The notes under the pieces were generated by a model. The model was not told the origin of the DNA, searched no databases, and worked only from the letters and a program-made list of their open reading frames with translations. A DNA stretch of 64,000 nucleotides, taken from the NCBI GenBank assembly GCA_021791145.1, contig JAJYXE010000007.1, forward strand, positions 1 to 64,000, given 5' to 3'. Positions 23,437-33,938 of the stretch are shown here, piece by piece (the stretch's first letter is position 1; every line of letters starts with the position of its first letter). The translations under genes and the position numbers were made by a program. Source of the DNA: Actinomycetes bacterium (GTDB lineage Bacteria; Actinomycetota; Acidimicrobiia; Acidimicrobiales; RAAP-2).

Positions 23437-26081
23437 GGATCCTCGTCGTCTCGGCCCACTTCCCTCCCAATTTCGTGAGCGGTGGCACGCTCGTCCCCTT
23501 CCGAAGCGCTCTCGAGCTCGCACGCCGCGGCCACGACGTGAAGGTCTTCGCGGGGTGGCTCGGCTCCACACGCGCAGCGGGTGAGGCGTTCGGCCATGGA
23601 GAAGAGGGTCCGGTCCCCGTTCGGTGGTTCCCGGTCGACGACGCCATCGACTGGACCAGCCGGCGCAACTTCGACAACCCCGGTGCAGCCGCGGAGTTCG
23701 CCGCCGTGCTGCGCGAGTTCGAGCCGGAGGTCGTGCACTTCCACTCCATGCAGGGCTTGGGTGCCGGTCTGCTGCTCGAGGCGGCGCGCCGAGGAACGCC
23801 CTTCGTCGTCACCGCGCACGACTTCTGGTGGTGGTGCGCCAGGCAGTTCCTCTGCGACCGCGACTACCACCCCTGCTGCCCCGTTGTCGTCGCAGGTGTG
23901 TGCCCGTGCTCGGTCGACCGGCCGTGGCTCGACGAGCGCACGACGTTCACGACGCGTGCCCTGCGGCGCGCGGCCCGGGTGATCGCCGTCTCGCCGATCG
24001 CAGCGAGGGTCTTCTTGGCGAACGGGCTCCCGCCCGAGCAGCTGGTCGTCCTCGACAACCCCGTCGACATTGTGGAGGGACCTCGGCCGCCCCAGGCTCC
24101 TCCCTCACCCTCGGAGACCGGTGGGGAGGGCGCCTCGCCAGCCCGCGCCGACGCCTTCGAGACGCTCTCGGCACGCCGGACGGCCGCCGCGCGCGACGTC
24201 AGGTTCGTCTTCGCGGGAGGACAAGATCCCATGAAGGGGCTGCCGGTGCTCCGAAAGGCACTCGGTTTGCTCGCCGGGGTGCCAGGGTGGTCGGCGGACC
24301 TCTACGGCGTCGACGACGTGTCGCTCTCGAGTGCCGGCGACGAGCTCGGCGATGCGGCGCGCAACGTCCGCGCCCACCCGGCGTTCGCTCCCGGCGCGCT
24401 GGGCGACGTGCTCTCGGACGCCGACGCCCTGGTCGTGGCCTCGGTCATGCAGGAGACGTACTCGATCCTCACCAGGGAGGCCCTCGCGAGGGGCGTGCCG
24501 GTGGTGACCACTGCCTGCCTCGGGCCCGAGGAGGTCGTGACCGACCGGGTGAACGGCCTCGTCGTCCCCCAGGACGACCCCGAAGCGCTCGCCTCGGCGA
24601 TGGCGGAGCTGGCCGGGGACCGCACCGTGCTCCACAAGCTCGCACGCGCGGCACGCGGCGTCGAGCTCACGCCGGTCACGGCGCACTGCGACCGCCTCGA
24701 GCAGCTGTACGCGGAGAGCCTTGCGCACCCCGTTGCCCACCAGCGGGAAGACAGTGGACGAGTCCGGCGCGTGCTCTTCGCAGTCGGCATCGACGGGGCG
24801 CCCCTCAGGTACCGGGCCCACCTTCCTGCCGAGGCGCTCGGTCTCCTCGGCGTCCATGCGGACGTCCGTCACTACCGCCATCCCGACGTCGTCGAGCTCG
24901 CCGCACGCGCGGACGTGGTCGTCCTCTATCGCGTGCCTGCAACGCACCAGGTCCGCGAGCTCGTCGACGATCTCCACCGCCGGAGGACCCCGGTCGTCTT
25001 CGACGTCGACGACCTCATCTTCGATCCTGCCCTCGAGCCCGAGATCCCCGCGCTCGAGATCCTCACCGGAGACGAGCGTTCGCTGTGGTTGCAGGGGGTG
25101 CACCGGTACCGCACGACCATGGAGATGTGCGATGCGTTCGTGGGAAGCACCCAGCGCCTGTGCGACCACGCTTTCGAGGTCACCGGCCTCCCGTCCTTCC
25201 GGTTCCCCAACGGCGCGGGTGTCGTGATGAGCAGGCTCGCCGACCGAGCGCTCCGCAAGGGAGCAGCCCCTGGCGCCCTGCGGGTGGGGTACCTGAGCGG
25301 CACCGACACCCACGACCACGACTGGGCGATGATCGAGCAAGCCGTCGTGAGCGCAGTCGCCAAGGTCCCCGACGCCGAGCTGTGGCTCGTCGGGAAGCTG
25401 ACGCCGGGCGACCCAGCCCGCAGTCTCGGGGAGCGTCTTCGGATCGTCCCGTTCCAGCCGTGGACGTCGCTGCCCGCCCTGCTGGCTGCGCTCGACGTGA
25501 ACTTGGCCCCGCTCGCGCCGAACAGCCGGTTCAACGACGCGAAGAGCGCGATCAAGTGGCTCGAAGCCGCGCTCAGCGCCACGCCCACCATCGCGTCGCC
25601 GACGCAGGCGTTCGAAGAGGTCGTCGAGCACGGGGTGAACGGGATGCTCGCCGCCTGCGCCGAGGAGTGGGCGGACGCGGTCGCGACGCTTCTCGGCGAC
25701 GACGCCCTCCGTCACCGTCTCGGCGCGCGCGCTCGGCGCGACGCACTGCTCAGGTTCGGCCCGTGGACCCAGGCAAGGCGCTACCTCGAGATCCTCGGTT
25801 CGGTCGAGCGACGCACCTCGTACGAGTCCACCTGGCGACCGGTGCTGCTCGACGAGCCGTACGAGCCGGTCGCGCTCGAGCCCTACGGCGGTTGCGAGCC
25901 GGACGACTCGTCGCCGCCCGCGCCCGCGCCCGCGTCCGCGTCCGCGTCCGCGGCCGAGCCGCTGGCCGCGAAGCTCGGCGCGCTCGCGCGCCGGGGAGCA
26001 GCTTCGGTGCGACGGCGAGGGCTGCTCCAGAGCGCGCTCGTCGCCCTCGGCCGGCTCGGGGGTCGGATCCGCAGACCATGA
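23433..26081 (+). CDS. Fusion of two GT4-like glycosyltransferases
   Basis: 882 aa from GTG 23433. Module 1 (~1-430) is a standard GT4: ILVVSAHFPPNFVSGGTLVPFRSALELARRGHDV, VVHFHSMQGLGAGLLLEAA, VTAHDFWWWC, VIAVSPIAARVF, FAGGQDPMKGLPVL and VVASVMQETYSILTREALARGVPVVTT (the acidic nucleotide-binding site). A Cys-rich loop (CDRDYHPCCP, CPCS) may bind metal. Module 2 (~445-800) is a second GT-B: VLFAVGIDGAPLRYRAHLPAEAL, VVFDVDDLIFDP, VGYLSGTDTHDHDW, FNDAKSAIKWLEAALSATPTIASPTQAFEEVV. The C-terminal ~80 residues are an Ala/Pro-rich tail with codon-level repeats near 25915-25965. Fusion implies consecutive sugar additions. Confidence 0.9.
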   Translation: MRILVVSAHFPPNFVSGGTLVPFRSALELARRGHDVKVFAGWLGSTRAAGEAFGHGEEGPVPVRWFPVDDAIDWTSRRNFDNPGAAAEFAAVLREFEPEVVHFHSMQGLGAGLLLEAARRGTPFVVTAHDFWWWCARQFLCDRDYHPCCPVVVAGVCPCSVDRPWLDERTTFTTRALRRAARVIAVSPIAARVFLANGLPPEQLVVLDNPVDIVEGPRPPQAPPSPSETGGEGASPARADAFETLSARRTAAARDVRFVFAGGQDPMKGLPVLRKALGLLAGVPGWSADLYGVDDVSLSSAGDELGDAARNVRAHPAFAPGALGDVLSDADALVVASVMQETYSILTREALARGVPVVTTACLGPEEVVTDRVNGLVVPQDDPEALASAMAELAGDRTVLHKLARAARGVELTPVTAHCDRLEQLYAESLAHPVAHQREDSGRVRRVLFAVGIDGAPLRYRAHLPAEALGLLGVHADVRHYRHPDVVELAARADVVVLYRVPATHQVRELVDDLHRRRTPVVFDVDDLIFDPALEPEIPALEILTGDERSLWLQGVHRYRTTMEMCDAFVGSTQRLCDHAFEVTGLPSFRFPNGAGVVMSRLADRALRKGAAPGALRVGYLSGTDTHDHDWAMIEQAVVSAVAKVPDAELWLVGKLTPGDPARSLGERLRIVPFQPWTSLPALLAALDVNLAPLAPNSRFNDAKSAIKWLEAALSATPTIASPTQAFEEVVEHGVNGMLAACAEEWADAVATLLGDDALRHRLGARARRDALLRFGPWTQARRYLEILGSVERRTSYESTWRPVLLDEPYEPVALEPYGGCEPDDSSPPAPAPASASASAAEPLAAKLGALARRGAASVRRRGLLQSALVALGRLGGRIRRP

Positions 26082-26103
26082 GCGTGCAGCGGGGGCGCTC
26101 CCC

Positions 26104-26109
26104 TACGAT
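26104..26109 (+). promoter_or_regulatory. -10 box TACGAT before a leaderless short ORF
   Basis: TACGAT ends 7 bases before GTG 26117. Confidence 0.45.
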
Positions 26110-26116
26110 GGCTCCC

Positions 26117-26158
26117 GTGGCCGCCCGAGCGTGCTTGCCCGCGGCCAGCGGCCGGTGA
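26117..26158 (+). CDS. Short leaderless upstream ORF (13 codons)
   Basis: GTG 26117 opens a 13-codon ORF (MAARACLPAASGR) whose TGA overlaps the GTG at 26155 that begins the next glycosyltransferase (GTGA). It has the same design as the short ORF at 17873: promoter, leaderless start, immediate hand-over to a transferase gene. It is probably a translational leader, not a protein with its own task. Confidence 0.4.
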   Translation: MAARACLPAASGR

Positions 26159-28005
26159 CCTCTCCGGCGCCAGCGGCCTTTGGGACCGACAGAGTCCTCT
26201 CCGCTCTCGCGAGGCTCTTCACGCGTGCACCGGCCGCCGATGGGGTCCTCGTGGATCTCGCGCTCGACGGCGGCAGCTCCGCCGGCGTCGCCGCGCGGCT
26301 CGGGCTCGCACACCTCGCCGTGCGCGAAGACCTCGAGCTGAGCACATCCTTGCGGGGGGGCACCGAAGTGCTCGGGGGCGACCCGTCCGATCCGCGCGCG
26401 ATCGGCGGCCGCCTCGCGGACGCACTCGGCGGGAGGCTGGTTGCCGCCGTGTGCATCGGCGACGCGCTCAACCGCGTCGAGCGCCTCGACGACTACCTCG
26501 CAGGGCTGCAGACGCTGTGCGCCCGGCTCGGGAACGTGCCGCTGCTCCTTGCATCCCCCAACGTGACGCACCTCGACGTCGCTGCGAAGCTCCTCATCGG
26601 GCGCTGGGACGTCACCCCGACGGGCACGCTCGCCTCCGACTACGTCCGCCACTTCTCGGACCGCTCGCTGAGGGTGACGATGGCGGCGCACGGGTGGCAG
26701 GAGTCCGGCGCCGAGGACCTCACGAGCGACGAGTCCGACCAGCACTTCCCCGAGGATGCCGCACCGCTCGAGCGGACGACTCCGCTCGGCGCGCTGCTTC
26801 GCGGGCTCCGCGAGTCGGCAGCGCCCGGAGCCCACGTCGATCGGCTCGTGCGCGCCTACGTCGCCTCGGGCTGGACCGACCGCCGCGCCGGGGAAACGAG
26901 CCCGCCTGACCCCGCGGAGCCCACGGCGCGCGCCAGGCGTCTGCAAGACGCCGGCCCAGCGGCACCCGAGCCGTTCCTCTCGGTGCTCGTGCGCACGCAG
27001 GGGCGGCGGGAGGCAACGCTGCAAGAGGCGCTGCTCTGCCTCGCCGCGCAGACCTGCGACGATTTCGAGGTGCTCGTCCTGCTCCACGACGCGGACGCCG
27101 CCGCCGCGGCCTCGGTGCAACGCCTCGTCTCGTCGTACCACGACTCGTTCTCGCGCCGTGTGCGCATCGTCGAGGTCGCCGGCGGCGGCCGGTGCCGGCC
27201 GCTCAACGAAGGGGCGGCCTGCGCCCTCGGCCGGTACGTCGCGATGCTCGACGACGACGACCTCGTGCTCGCCCATTGGGTGGAGACCTTCCGCGCCGCA
27301 GCCACGCCATTCTCGGGCCATGTCGTGCGGACCGCCGTCGCCACGCAGCGAGTCGAAGCCCGGCACGGGGCGTGGGAGGGCCGTGAGGGCTACGAGGTCG
27401 TGGACCGCCCGCGCCTCGTCTTCTCCTTGGACTTCGATCACATCGACCACATCCTCGACAACCGGACTCCCAACAACGGCTACGCCTTTCCCCGGTCGCT
27501 GGTCGTCGACCTCGGCCTGCGCTGGGACGAGTCGCTCCCAGTCCTCGAGGACTGGGACCATCTCCTTTCGGCCGCGTCGGCGTGCGGCGTGGCGAGCGTC
27601 GGGACGATCACGGCTCTCTTGCGCTGGTGGGACCAGGGCGAGGATTCAAAGAGCCAGCACGCGCCTGCGCTCTGGGAGGCCACGCGCAGACGGGTCATCG
27701 ACAAGCACGACTCGACGCCGCTGCTGCTCGACCGCGGGGCGTTCTCGCGGCTGCGGGCCCGCCTCATCGACGGCGACGTCGCAGCGGAGCACGCGGCACG
27801 GCTCGACCACGATGTCCGCCGCCTCTCGACCGAGCTGGAGGCGGCACAGGCGCAGGTCGCCTCGACCGCCCAGCAGCTCCAGGCGATGTCCGCCTCCCTC
27901 CAGGAGATCTACGAGTCGAGGAGCTGGCGGCTCACGGCCGGCCTCCGTCTGGCGACGACCGCTGCCCGTCGCGTCGCTCGGCGCGCGCGGCGGCTCTCTC
28001 GCTGA
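26155..28005 (+). CDS. GT2 glycosyltransferase with N-terminal extra domain and C-terminal coiled coil
   Basis: About 616 aa from GTG 26155. Residues ~1-190 look like a methyltransferase-type Rossmann domain (DGVLVDLALDGGSSAGVAARLG, LVAAVCIGDALNRVERLDDYL, VPLLLASPN), though SAM residues are weak. Residues ~275-500 are GT2: FLSVLVRTQGRREATLQEAL, VLVLLHDADA, RPLNEGAACALGRYVAMLDDDDLVL (metal site) and LPVLEDWDHL. The end is a coiled coil closing with YESRSWRLTAGLRL, a tail motif seen in surface-polysaccharide transferases. Its last 97 bases overlap the convergent DUF501 gene. Confidence 0.88.
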   Translation: MTSPAPAAFGTDRVLSALARLFTRAPAADGVLVDLALDGGSSAGVAARLGLAHLAVREDLELSTSLRGGTEVLGGDPSDPRAIGGRLADALGGRLVAAVCIGDALNRVERLDDYLAGLQTLCARLGNVPLLLASPNVTHLDVAAKLLIGRWDVTPTGTLASDYVRHFSDRSLRVTMAAHGWQESGAEDLTSDESDQHFPEDAAPLERTTPLGALLRGLRESAAPGAHVDRLVRAYVASGWTDRRAGETSPPDPAEPTARARRLQDAGPAAPEPFLSVLVRTQGRREATLQEALLCLAAQTCDDFEVLVLLHDADAAAAASVQRLVSSYHDSFSRRVRIVEVAGGGRCRPLNEGAACALGRYVAMLDDDDLVLAHWVETFRAAATPFSGHVVRTAVATQRVEARHGAWEGREGYEVVDRPRLVFSLDFDHIDHILDNRTPNNGYAFPRSLVVDLGLRWDESLPVLEDWDHLLSAASACGVASVGTITALLRWWDQGEDSKSQHAPALWEATRRRVIDKHDSTPLLLDRGAFSRLRARLIDGDVAAEHAARLDHDVRRLSTELEAAQAQVASTAQQLQAMSASLQEIYESRSWRLTAGLRLATTAARRVARRARRLSR

Positions 28006-28495
28006 GGTTCGAGCCTTTTTCCCGGCTGCATCCCCAGACGCGCCGCCACCCAGGCGCCCACCGGGTCGTCACCGCCGACCAGCCACCATGCGAGATGGGC
28101 GTGCAAGCATTTCACGCCGCTGCGGGTTCCTCCGACTCCTCCCGAGGGGCGGGGACCCTCATGGCCCGCAGGGATGCTGGCGTCACGCGCCGCGCCATAC
28201 CGCGCGTGCGCCCGCGCGAGCGCCCCGGCGTCGACGGCCGCCTCGGCTTCCCGCACGCCCCCGGCCGACTCGAGGGCTGACACCGAGGCGCGCAGCTCGG
28301 GATCGACGAGCCAGAACCGGGTGGGCATCGGCGTCCCGTCACGCAGGAACGGCGCGTTCTCGATCACCGCGGGCGCTCCGTCAGAGCTGCGGAGGACCAC
28401 GGTCAGATCGCCCGCAGGAGCCCTGCCGAGCAGGGCTGCGACCTGCTCGAGGTCTGCGCGCTCACAGCGGGCCCCGACCCCGGCGGCACCCGGTG

Positions 28496-28499
<4 letters not shown>
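27909..28499 (-). CDS. DUF501 protein
   Basis: 196 aa from ATG 28499 (ATGA overlap with the ftsB-like stop). The DUF501 core is clear: LTVVLRSSDGAPAVIENAPFLRDGTPMPTRFWLVDPEL, ALESAGGVREAEAAVD, then RPSGGVGGTRSGVKCLHAHLAWWLVGGDDPVGAWVAARL, with a conserved Cys and His pair. Function is unknown; it is an actinobacterial hallmark between ftsB and ppx. A basic tail (RRARRATRRAAVVARRR) of about 40 residues beyond the core is encoded antisense to the 3' end of the GT2 gene. The tail may be acquired read-through sequence. Confidence 0.92.
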
Positions 28500-30392
<1,893 letters not shown>

Positions 30393-32114
30393 TCAGCTCC
30401 CTGGTCTGCACTCAGCATCGGACCCGACGCGCTGCCCATTCGAGGCGCGCTCGGAAATCAGGCTATCTGGTCGCGGGGCTGAGATCGGTGAGGGCAGTCG
30501 CACCACGCCCCATGAGACGATCAACGCCAGCGTGGCCACCGACGCGAGAGCGGCCGTGAGGGCGGCCGCGCTGCCGAGCGGAGGGTGCCATGCGCCCGCG
30601 AGGAAGTCGAGAGGGCCGTCGACCCCGACGGCGTAACGGCGCAGAGCCTCGAAGAAGGCCGCGAGGTCGGCGATGCCGAGCAGCGCGCACGCCGCCACGC
30701 AGCTGGTGACCACCCGGCGGCTTGCCCGCTTGCGCAGCCCGTGCGCGCCGATCACTCCAGCTGCGACGACCGGGACGCCCACGGCGACGGGAAGGATGTC
30801 GCGCCCCTGCCAGACGATGCCGAGCCGGTGAACCTCGCGGTAGACGATCGCCGTCGGCACCACGACGACCGCGAGGGCCGCGAGGGCCACCGCCAGCGCC
30901 TCTCGCGCCTCTCGTACGCCATTGCGTGCGCGGACCCACGCGAAGACCACGAGCAGGCCGACGACCACTCCCCAGGCGACGTAGGTCACGAGCGGCGAGG
31001 GCGTGTCGAGCCATCCGAACACGCCGATCATCTCTTGCGTCCACGACCCGACGTGGCTCAGGATCGCCGGGACGACGTGCGCGAAGTCCTCGGGATGCGG
31101 GACGGGTGCGGTGGACGGCTCCAGATCCAGGGAGTGGACATCGAGGATCCACCAGACTGCGAAGGCGCTGCACGCGGCGAGCGCGGCGATCGCCCACTGC
31201 ACGCTGCGGTCTGCCACGAGAGCGCGCACTCGGCGCGTTCCCCCTGCCAACGCGAGCACGCCGACGGCGATCGCGCACCAAAGGGGCGACAAGGGACGCG
31301 TCAGCACCAGTGCCGCGAACGCCACCGCGACCAGCGCCACCAGCCCGCGAGGGGGCGCGTCCGCGTGCTCGAAGAGCAGCACCGCCCCTGACGTCCACAG
31401 GCAGATGGCGGCGGAGATCTCCAGGCCGCTCGGGTTCACGACGCCACCGAGGAACCAGGCCGTCGGCGTAGCCGCGGCCATCAGTGCGAGGAAGAGCAAC
31501 TTGTTGCGCGACCACCGCGCGACGGAAAGGAGCGCCAAGGAGATGAGCACTGCGTTCAGCAGCGCGCTCGCGAGGCGCATGAAGTAGACGCCCCGCGCCG
31601 ACACCGCGACCCGGGAGGGGAGGCCGACGATCAGGTAGTAGAGCGGAGGGTAGCGGCCCACGTAAGTGGGGATGGAGATCAGCTTCGTCGAAGTCGGCAT
31701 CGGGGGTTGGCACGAGGCGGGAACCCTCGCGCGGAATTGGAAGCACTCGGCCATCGGCTCGCCGGCCGCGAGCACATAGGGGATCCTCACGGTGGTCATC
31801 GCGTTGCGGTCAGTGCCGACGGTGGCACCCACGAACTGCCCGCGGACCACCGCAGCCGCCCGTGCGACCTGGGTGGGCTCGTCGGGCGACGCGAAGAGCG
31901 GGGTCGCCCACGACCAGACGGCGAAGTTGGCGAAGGTCGCCGCCACACAGACGAGGAAGAGGAGCGCCCAGTAGCGGACGGGCCGTTCCGCCGGCGGTTC
32001 CCCCGGCGGTTCCGCCGGCGGCCGCGTGGTGGCTTCTCCTGGCTGGACGCTCGTCGAGCGCGAGCCGCGGTGCAACCCCGCGAGCCGCCCCATCAACGCC
32101 CTCGTCGCCCTCAC
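30393..32114 (-). CDS. DUF2142 polytopic membrane protein
   Basis: 573 aa from ATG 32114 (ATGA overlap with mazG). The N-terminal ~45 residues are a Pro/Glu repeat region (PPAEPPGEPPAERP). About a dozen hydrophobic segments follow. SPDEPTQVARAAAVVRGQFVG after the first helix is the DUF2142 signature, and RYPPLYYLIVGLP after it matches too. The family belongs to GT-C-like membrane proteins found in surface-polysaccharide loci; biochemical function is unproven. It sits between mazG and eno, where M. tuberculosis (from memory) has a lipoprotein gene, so it is an unusual tenant of a housekeeping operon. Partnership with the nearby glycosyltransferase island is an inference. Confidence 0.85.
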   Translation of the reverse strand: MRATRALMGRLAGLHRGSRSTSVQPGEATTRPPAEPPGEPPAERPVRYWALLFLVCVAATFANFAVWSWATPLFASPDEPTQVARAAAVVRGQFVGATVGTDRNAMTTVRIPYVLAAGEPMAECFQFRARVPASCQPPMPTSTKLISIPTYVGRYPPLYYLIVGLPSRVAVSARGVYFMRLASALLNAVLISLALLSVARWSRNKLLFLALMAAATPTAWFLGGVVNPSGLEISAAICLWTSGAVLLFEHADAPPRGLVALVAVAFAALVLTRPLSPLWCAIAVGVLALAGGTRRVRALVADRSVQWAIAALAACSAFAVWWILDVHSLDLEPSTAPVPHPEDFAHVVPAILSHVGSWTQEMIGVFGWLDTPSPLVTYVAWGVVVGLLVVFAWVRARNGVREAREALAVALAALAVVVVPTAIVYREVHRLGIVWQGRDILPVAVGVPVVAAGVIGAHGLRKRASRRVVTSCVAACALLGIADLAAFFEALRRYAVGVDGPLDFLAGAWHPPLGSAAALTAALASVATLALIVSWGVVRLPSPISAPRPDSLISERASNGQRVGSDAECRPGS

Positions 32115-33652
32115 CGCGCCCGGTCTGGCTCGGCTCGCCGCTCCGCCTCGCGAATCTCGTCACGGTGCCGTCGAGCGACCGCGCGCAGGGCATCCTCGGG
32201 CTCCACGCCCAGCCGGCGAACCACGTCCGCCACGGCCCAGAGGAGCTCGCCGGCCTCCTCGTGCACTCCCTGCCCGGCTGACCCCGCGGCGTCCTCGCCC
32301 GCGCCCGGCGTGAGCGCGATAACCGAGTCCACCAGTGCTCGCACCCTCGCGTGGAGGGGACCCGCCGCCGGCTGCACGACGCCTGCGACCGCGCTGGCCT
32401 TCCGCTGGAGCTTGGCAGCCAGTGAGAGCGCAGGCAGGGCGGCCGGGATGCCGTCGGTCACGCTGGCGCGGCCCTTCTCCTCCTTCTTGATGATCTCCCA
32501 ATTGGACACGACGGTGGCGGCGTCGTGCGCCACGACGTCTCCGAAGACGTGGGGATGCCGGGAGACCAGCTTGTCGTGGAGACTTCGGGCGACGTCGGCG
32601 ATCGTGAACCTCCCCTCTTCGGCGGCGAGGCGCGAGTGCAAGAACACCTGGAAGAGCAGGTCTCCGAGCTCCTCTTCGAGGTGGAGGCTCGCTCGGCGCT
32701 CGGCCTCGGCGTCCGGCTCCTCCCCCTGGGCGTCCGTCGCGTCCGTCGCGTCCGTCGCGTCGATCGCGTCGATCTGCTCGATCTCCTCGATCGCGTCGAG
32801 GACTTCGTACGCCTCCTCGAGGAGGTGACGCTCGAGCGAGCCGTGCGTCTGGCGCCGGTCCCAGGGACAGTCCCGCCGCAGGCGGCGGACCAGCTCGTCG
32901 AGTGCGGCGAGCTCCCCTGCAACCGGCGCTTCGAGCCGCGGCACCCACAACGTCGTGAGGTGATCGGGCACCACGGCGCGGTCGAGCTCGTGCCAGGGGA
33001 CCACCTCGACCACCTCGTCGCGGAGCCCGAGGTGGTGGAGGACGGTCACAGTGAGGTCGACGGGCTCTCCCGTGTCGCTCAGGACCAGCTTCACGTCGGA
33101 GAGCACCCCGGTCGACCAGCACTGGGCGACGAGCAGCGGGCCGCGCTCGCCAGCCGCCTCCACGGCGAAGCGGGTGCCGTCGACGAGTCGCACCCCAGCG
33201 ACGAGCGGGTCCACGCCCAGACGTGCCCATGCCAGGTCGAGGAAGGACATGGCCGGGACAACCGTGACCTCGACGCTCGGGTCACCGCGCAGCAGCTCGA
33301 CCGTGCGCTCGGCGACGAGGGGCGACCCAGGGACGGCGTAGAGGACCTCGCCGCCGCCGGTCGCCACGACCTTGGCCGCCGCCACGAGGTCCGCGACGAT
33401 CCGGTCGTAGACCTCCTCGAACGTCGCGGCCGTCTCGTAGTGACGGTCGAAGCTGGCGACCGTCGCCGCGCCCGGCACGGGCGCGGCCCCGTCCCGGCCC
33501 GCCGCCTGCCCACTGAGCCATGCGGCAGCAGGATGCCGCGCCGTGCGCAGGAAGATCGTGGTCGCTGACCGCAGCAGCTCACGGGTGGACTGCGGGATCA
33601 TCTCGGCGCCTGCAGGCCCGAGACCGACGACGGTGATGCGCGGCCGGGACAC
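32111..33652 (-). CDS. mazG: MazG nucleotide pyrophosphohydrolase with tetrapyrrole-methylase-like domain
   Basis: 513 aa from GTG 33652. Residues ~1-225 are a tetrapyrrole (corrin/porphyrin) methylase fold (ITVVGLGPAGAEMIPQ, VLYAVPGSPLVAERT, VVPAMSFLDLAWARLG), as in YabN-type proteins. Then comes the MazG domain: DELVRRLRRDCPWDRRQTHGSLERHLLEEAYEVLDAI, and EELGDLLFQVFLHSRLAAEEGRF, with the metal-binding EExxE/ExxD residues. It hydrolyses NTPs or dNTPs to monophosphates and PPi. A repeat-coded insert (AIDATDATDATDA) splits the two halves of the MazG metal site. A second, weaker MazG-like segment is at the C-terminus. Confidence 0.93.
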   Translation of the reverse strand: MSRPRITVVGLGPAGAEMIPQSTRELLRSATTIFLRTARHPAAAWLSGQAAGRDGAAPVPGAATVASFDRHYETAATFEEVYDRIVADLVAAAKVVATGGGEVLYAVPGSPLVAERTVELLRGDPSVEVTVVPAMSFLDLAWARLGVDPLVAGVRLVDGTRFAVEAAGERGPLLVAQCWSTGVLSDVKLVLSDTGEPVDLTVTVLHHLGLRDEVVEVVPWHELDRAVVPDHLTTLWVPRLEAPVAGELAALDELVRRLRRDCPWDRRQTHGSLERHLLEEAYEVLDAIEEIEQIDAIDATDATDATDAQGEEPDAEAERRASLHLEEELGDLLFQVFLHSRLAAEEGRFTIADVARSLHDKLVSRHPHVFGDVVAHDAATVVSNWEIIKKEEKGRASVTDGIPAALPALSLAAKLQRKASAVAGVVQPAAGPLHARVRALVDSVIALTPGAGEDAAGSAGQGVHEEAGELLWAVADVVRRLGVEPEDALRAVARRHRDEIREAERRAEPDRAR

Positions 33653-33809
33653 CTGGAACCTCGACGCCGAACGGATCAGGCGCTCGCCGGTGTGGGCACC
33701 GGGAGGTCCGCAGAGGTCGAGATCCCGGCACCTGGCCGGGGCGCCGGGGCCACCAGTGTCTGGGGATGTCTGGGGACCGCGCCGTACCCCAGGTCCGTGC
33801 CGTACCGGC

Positions 33810-33938
33810 TCACCAAGGCCGTCCCGGTCGTCGCGTCGGAGGGAAGGTCAAACCCTCGACCTCGACCTCGACCGCGACCGCGGCCGCGGCCGCCGCCGCC
33901 GGCGCCGCCGCCACCGCCAGGAGGACGAGCCGCTTCAT
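33810..33938 (-). CDS. Small ORF coupled to mfd, possibly a decayed secreted protein
   Basis: ATG 33938 overlaps the mfd stop (ATGA) and opens a 42-codon ORF: MKRLVLLAVAAAP, an Ala run, then alternating Val/Glu from a 6-bp repeat, then LTFPPTRRPGRPW. The start looks like a signal peptide. A one-base shift after GAGGG would extend it as FDLPSDATTGTALVSRYG and on to a stop at 33676, close to the mazG start. It could be a real tiny protein, a frameshifted remnant of a secreted protein between mfd and mazG, or noise in GC-rich repeats. The rest of the 282-base gap (33653-33934) holds nothing else I can support. Confidence 0.3.
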   Translation of the reverse strand: MKRLVLLAVAAAPAAAAAAAVAVEVEVEGLTFPPTRRPGRPW

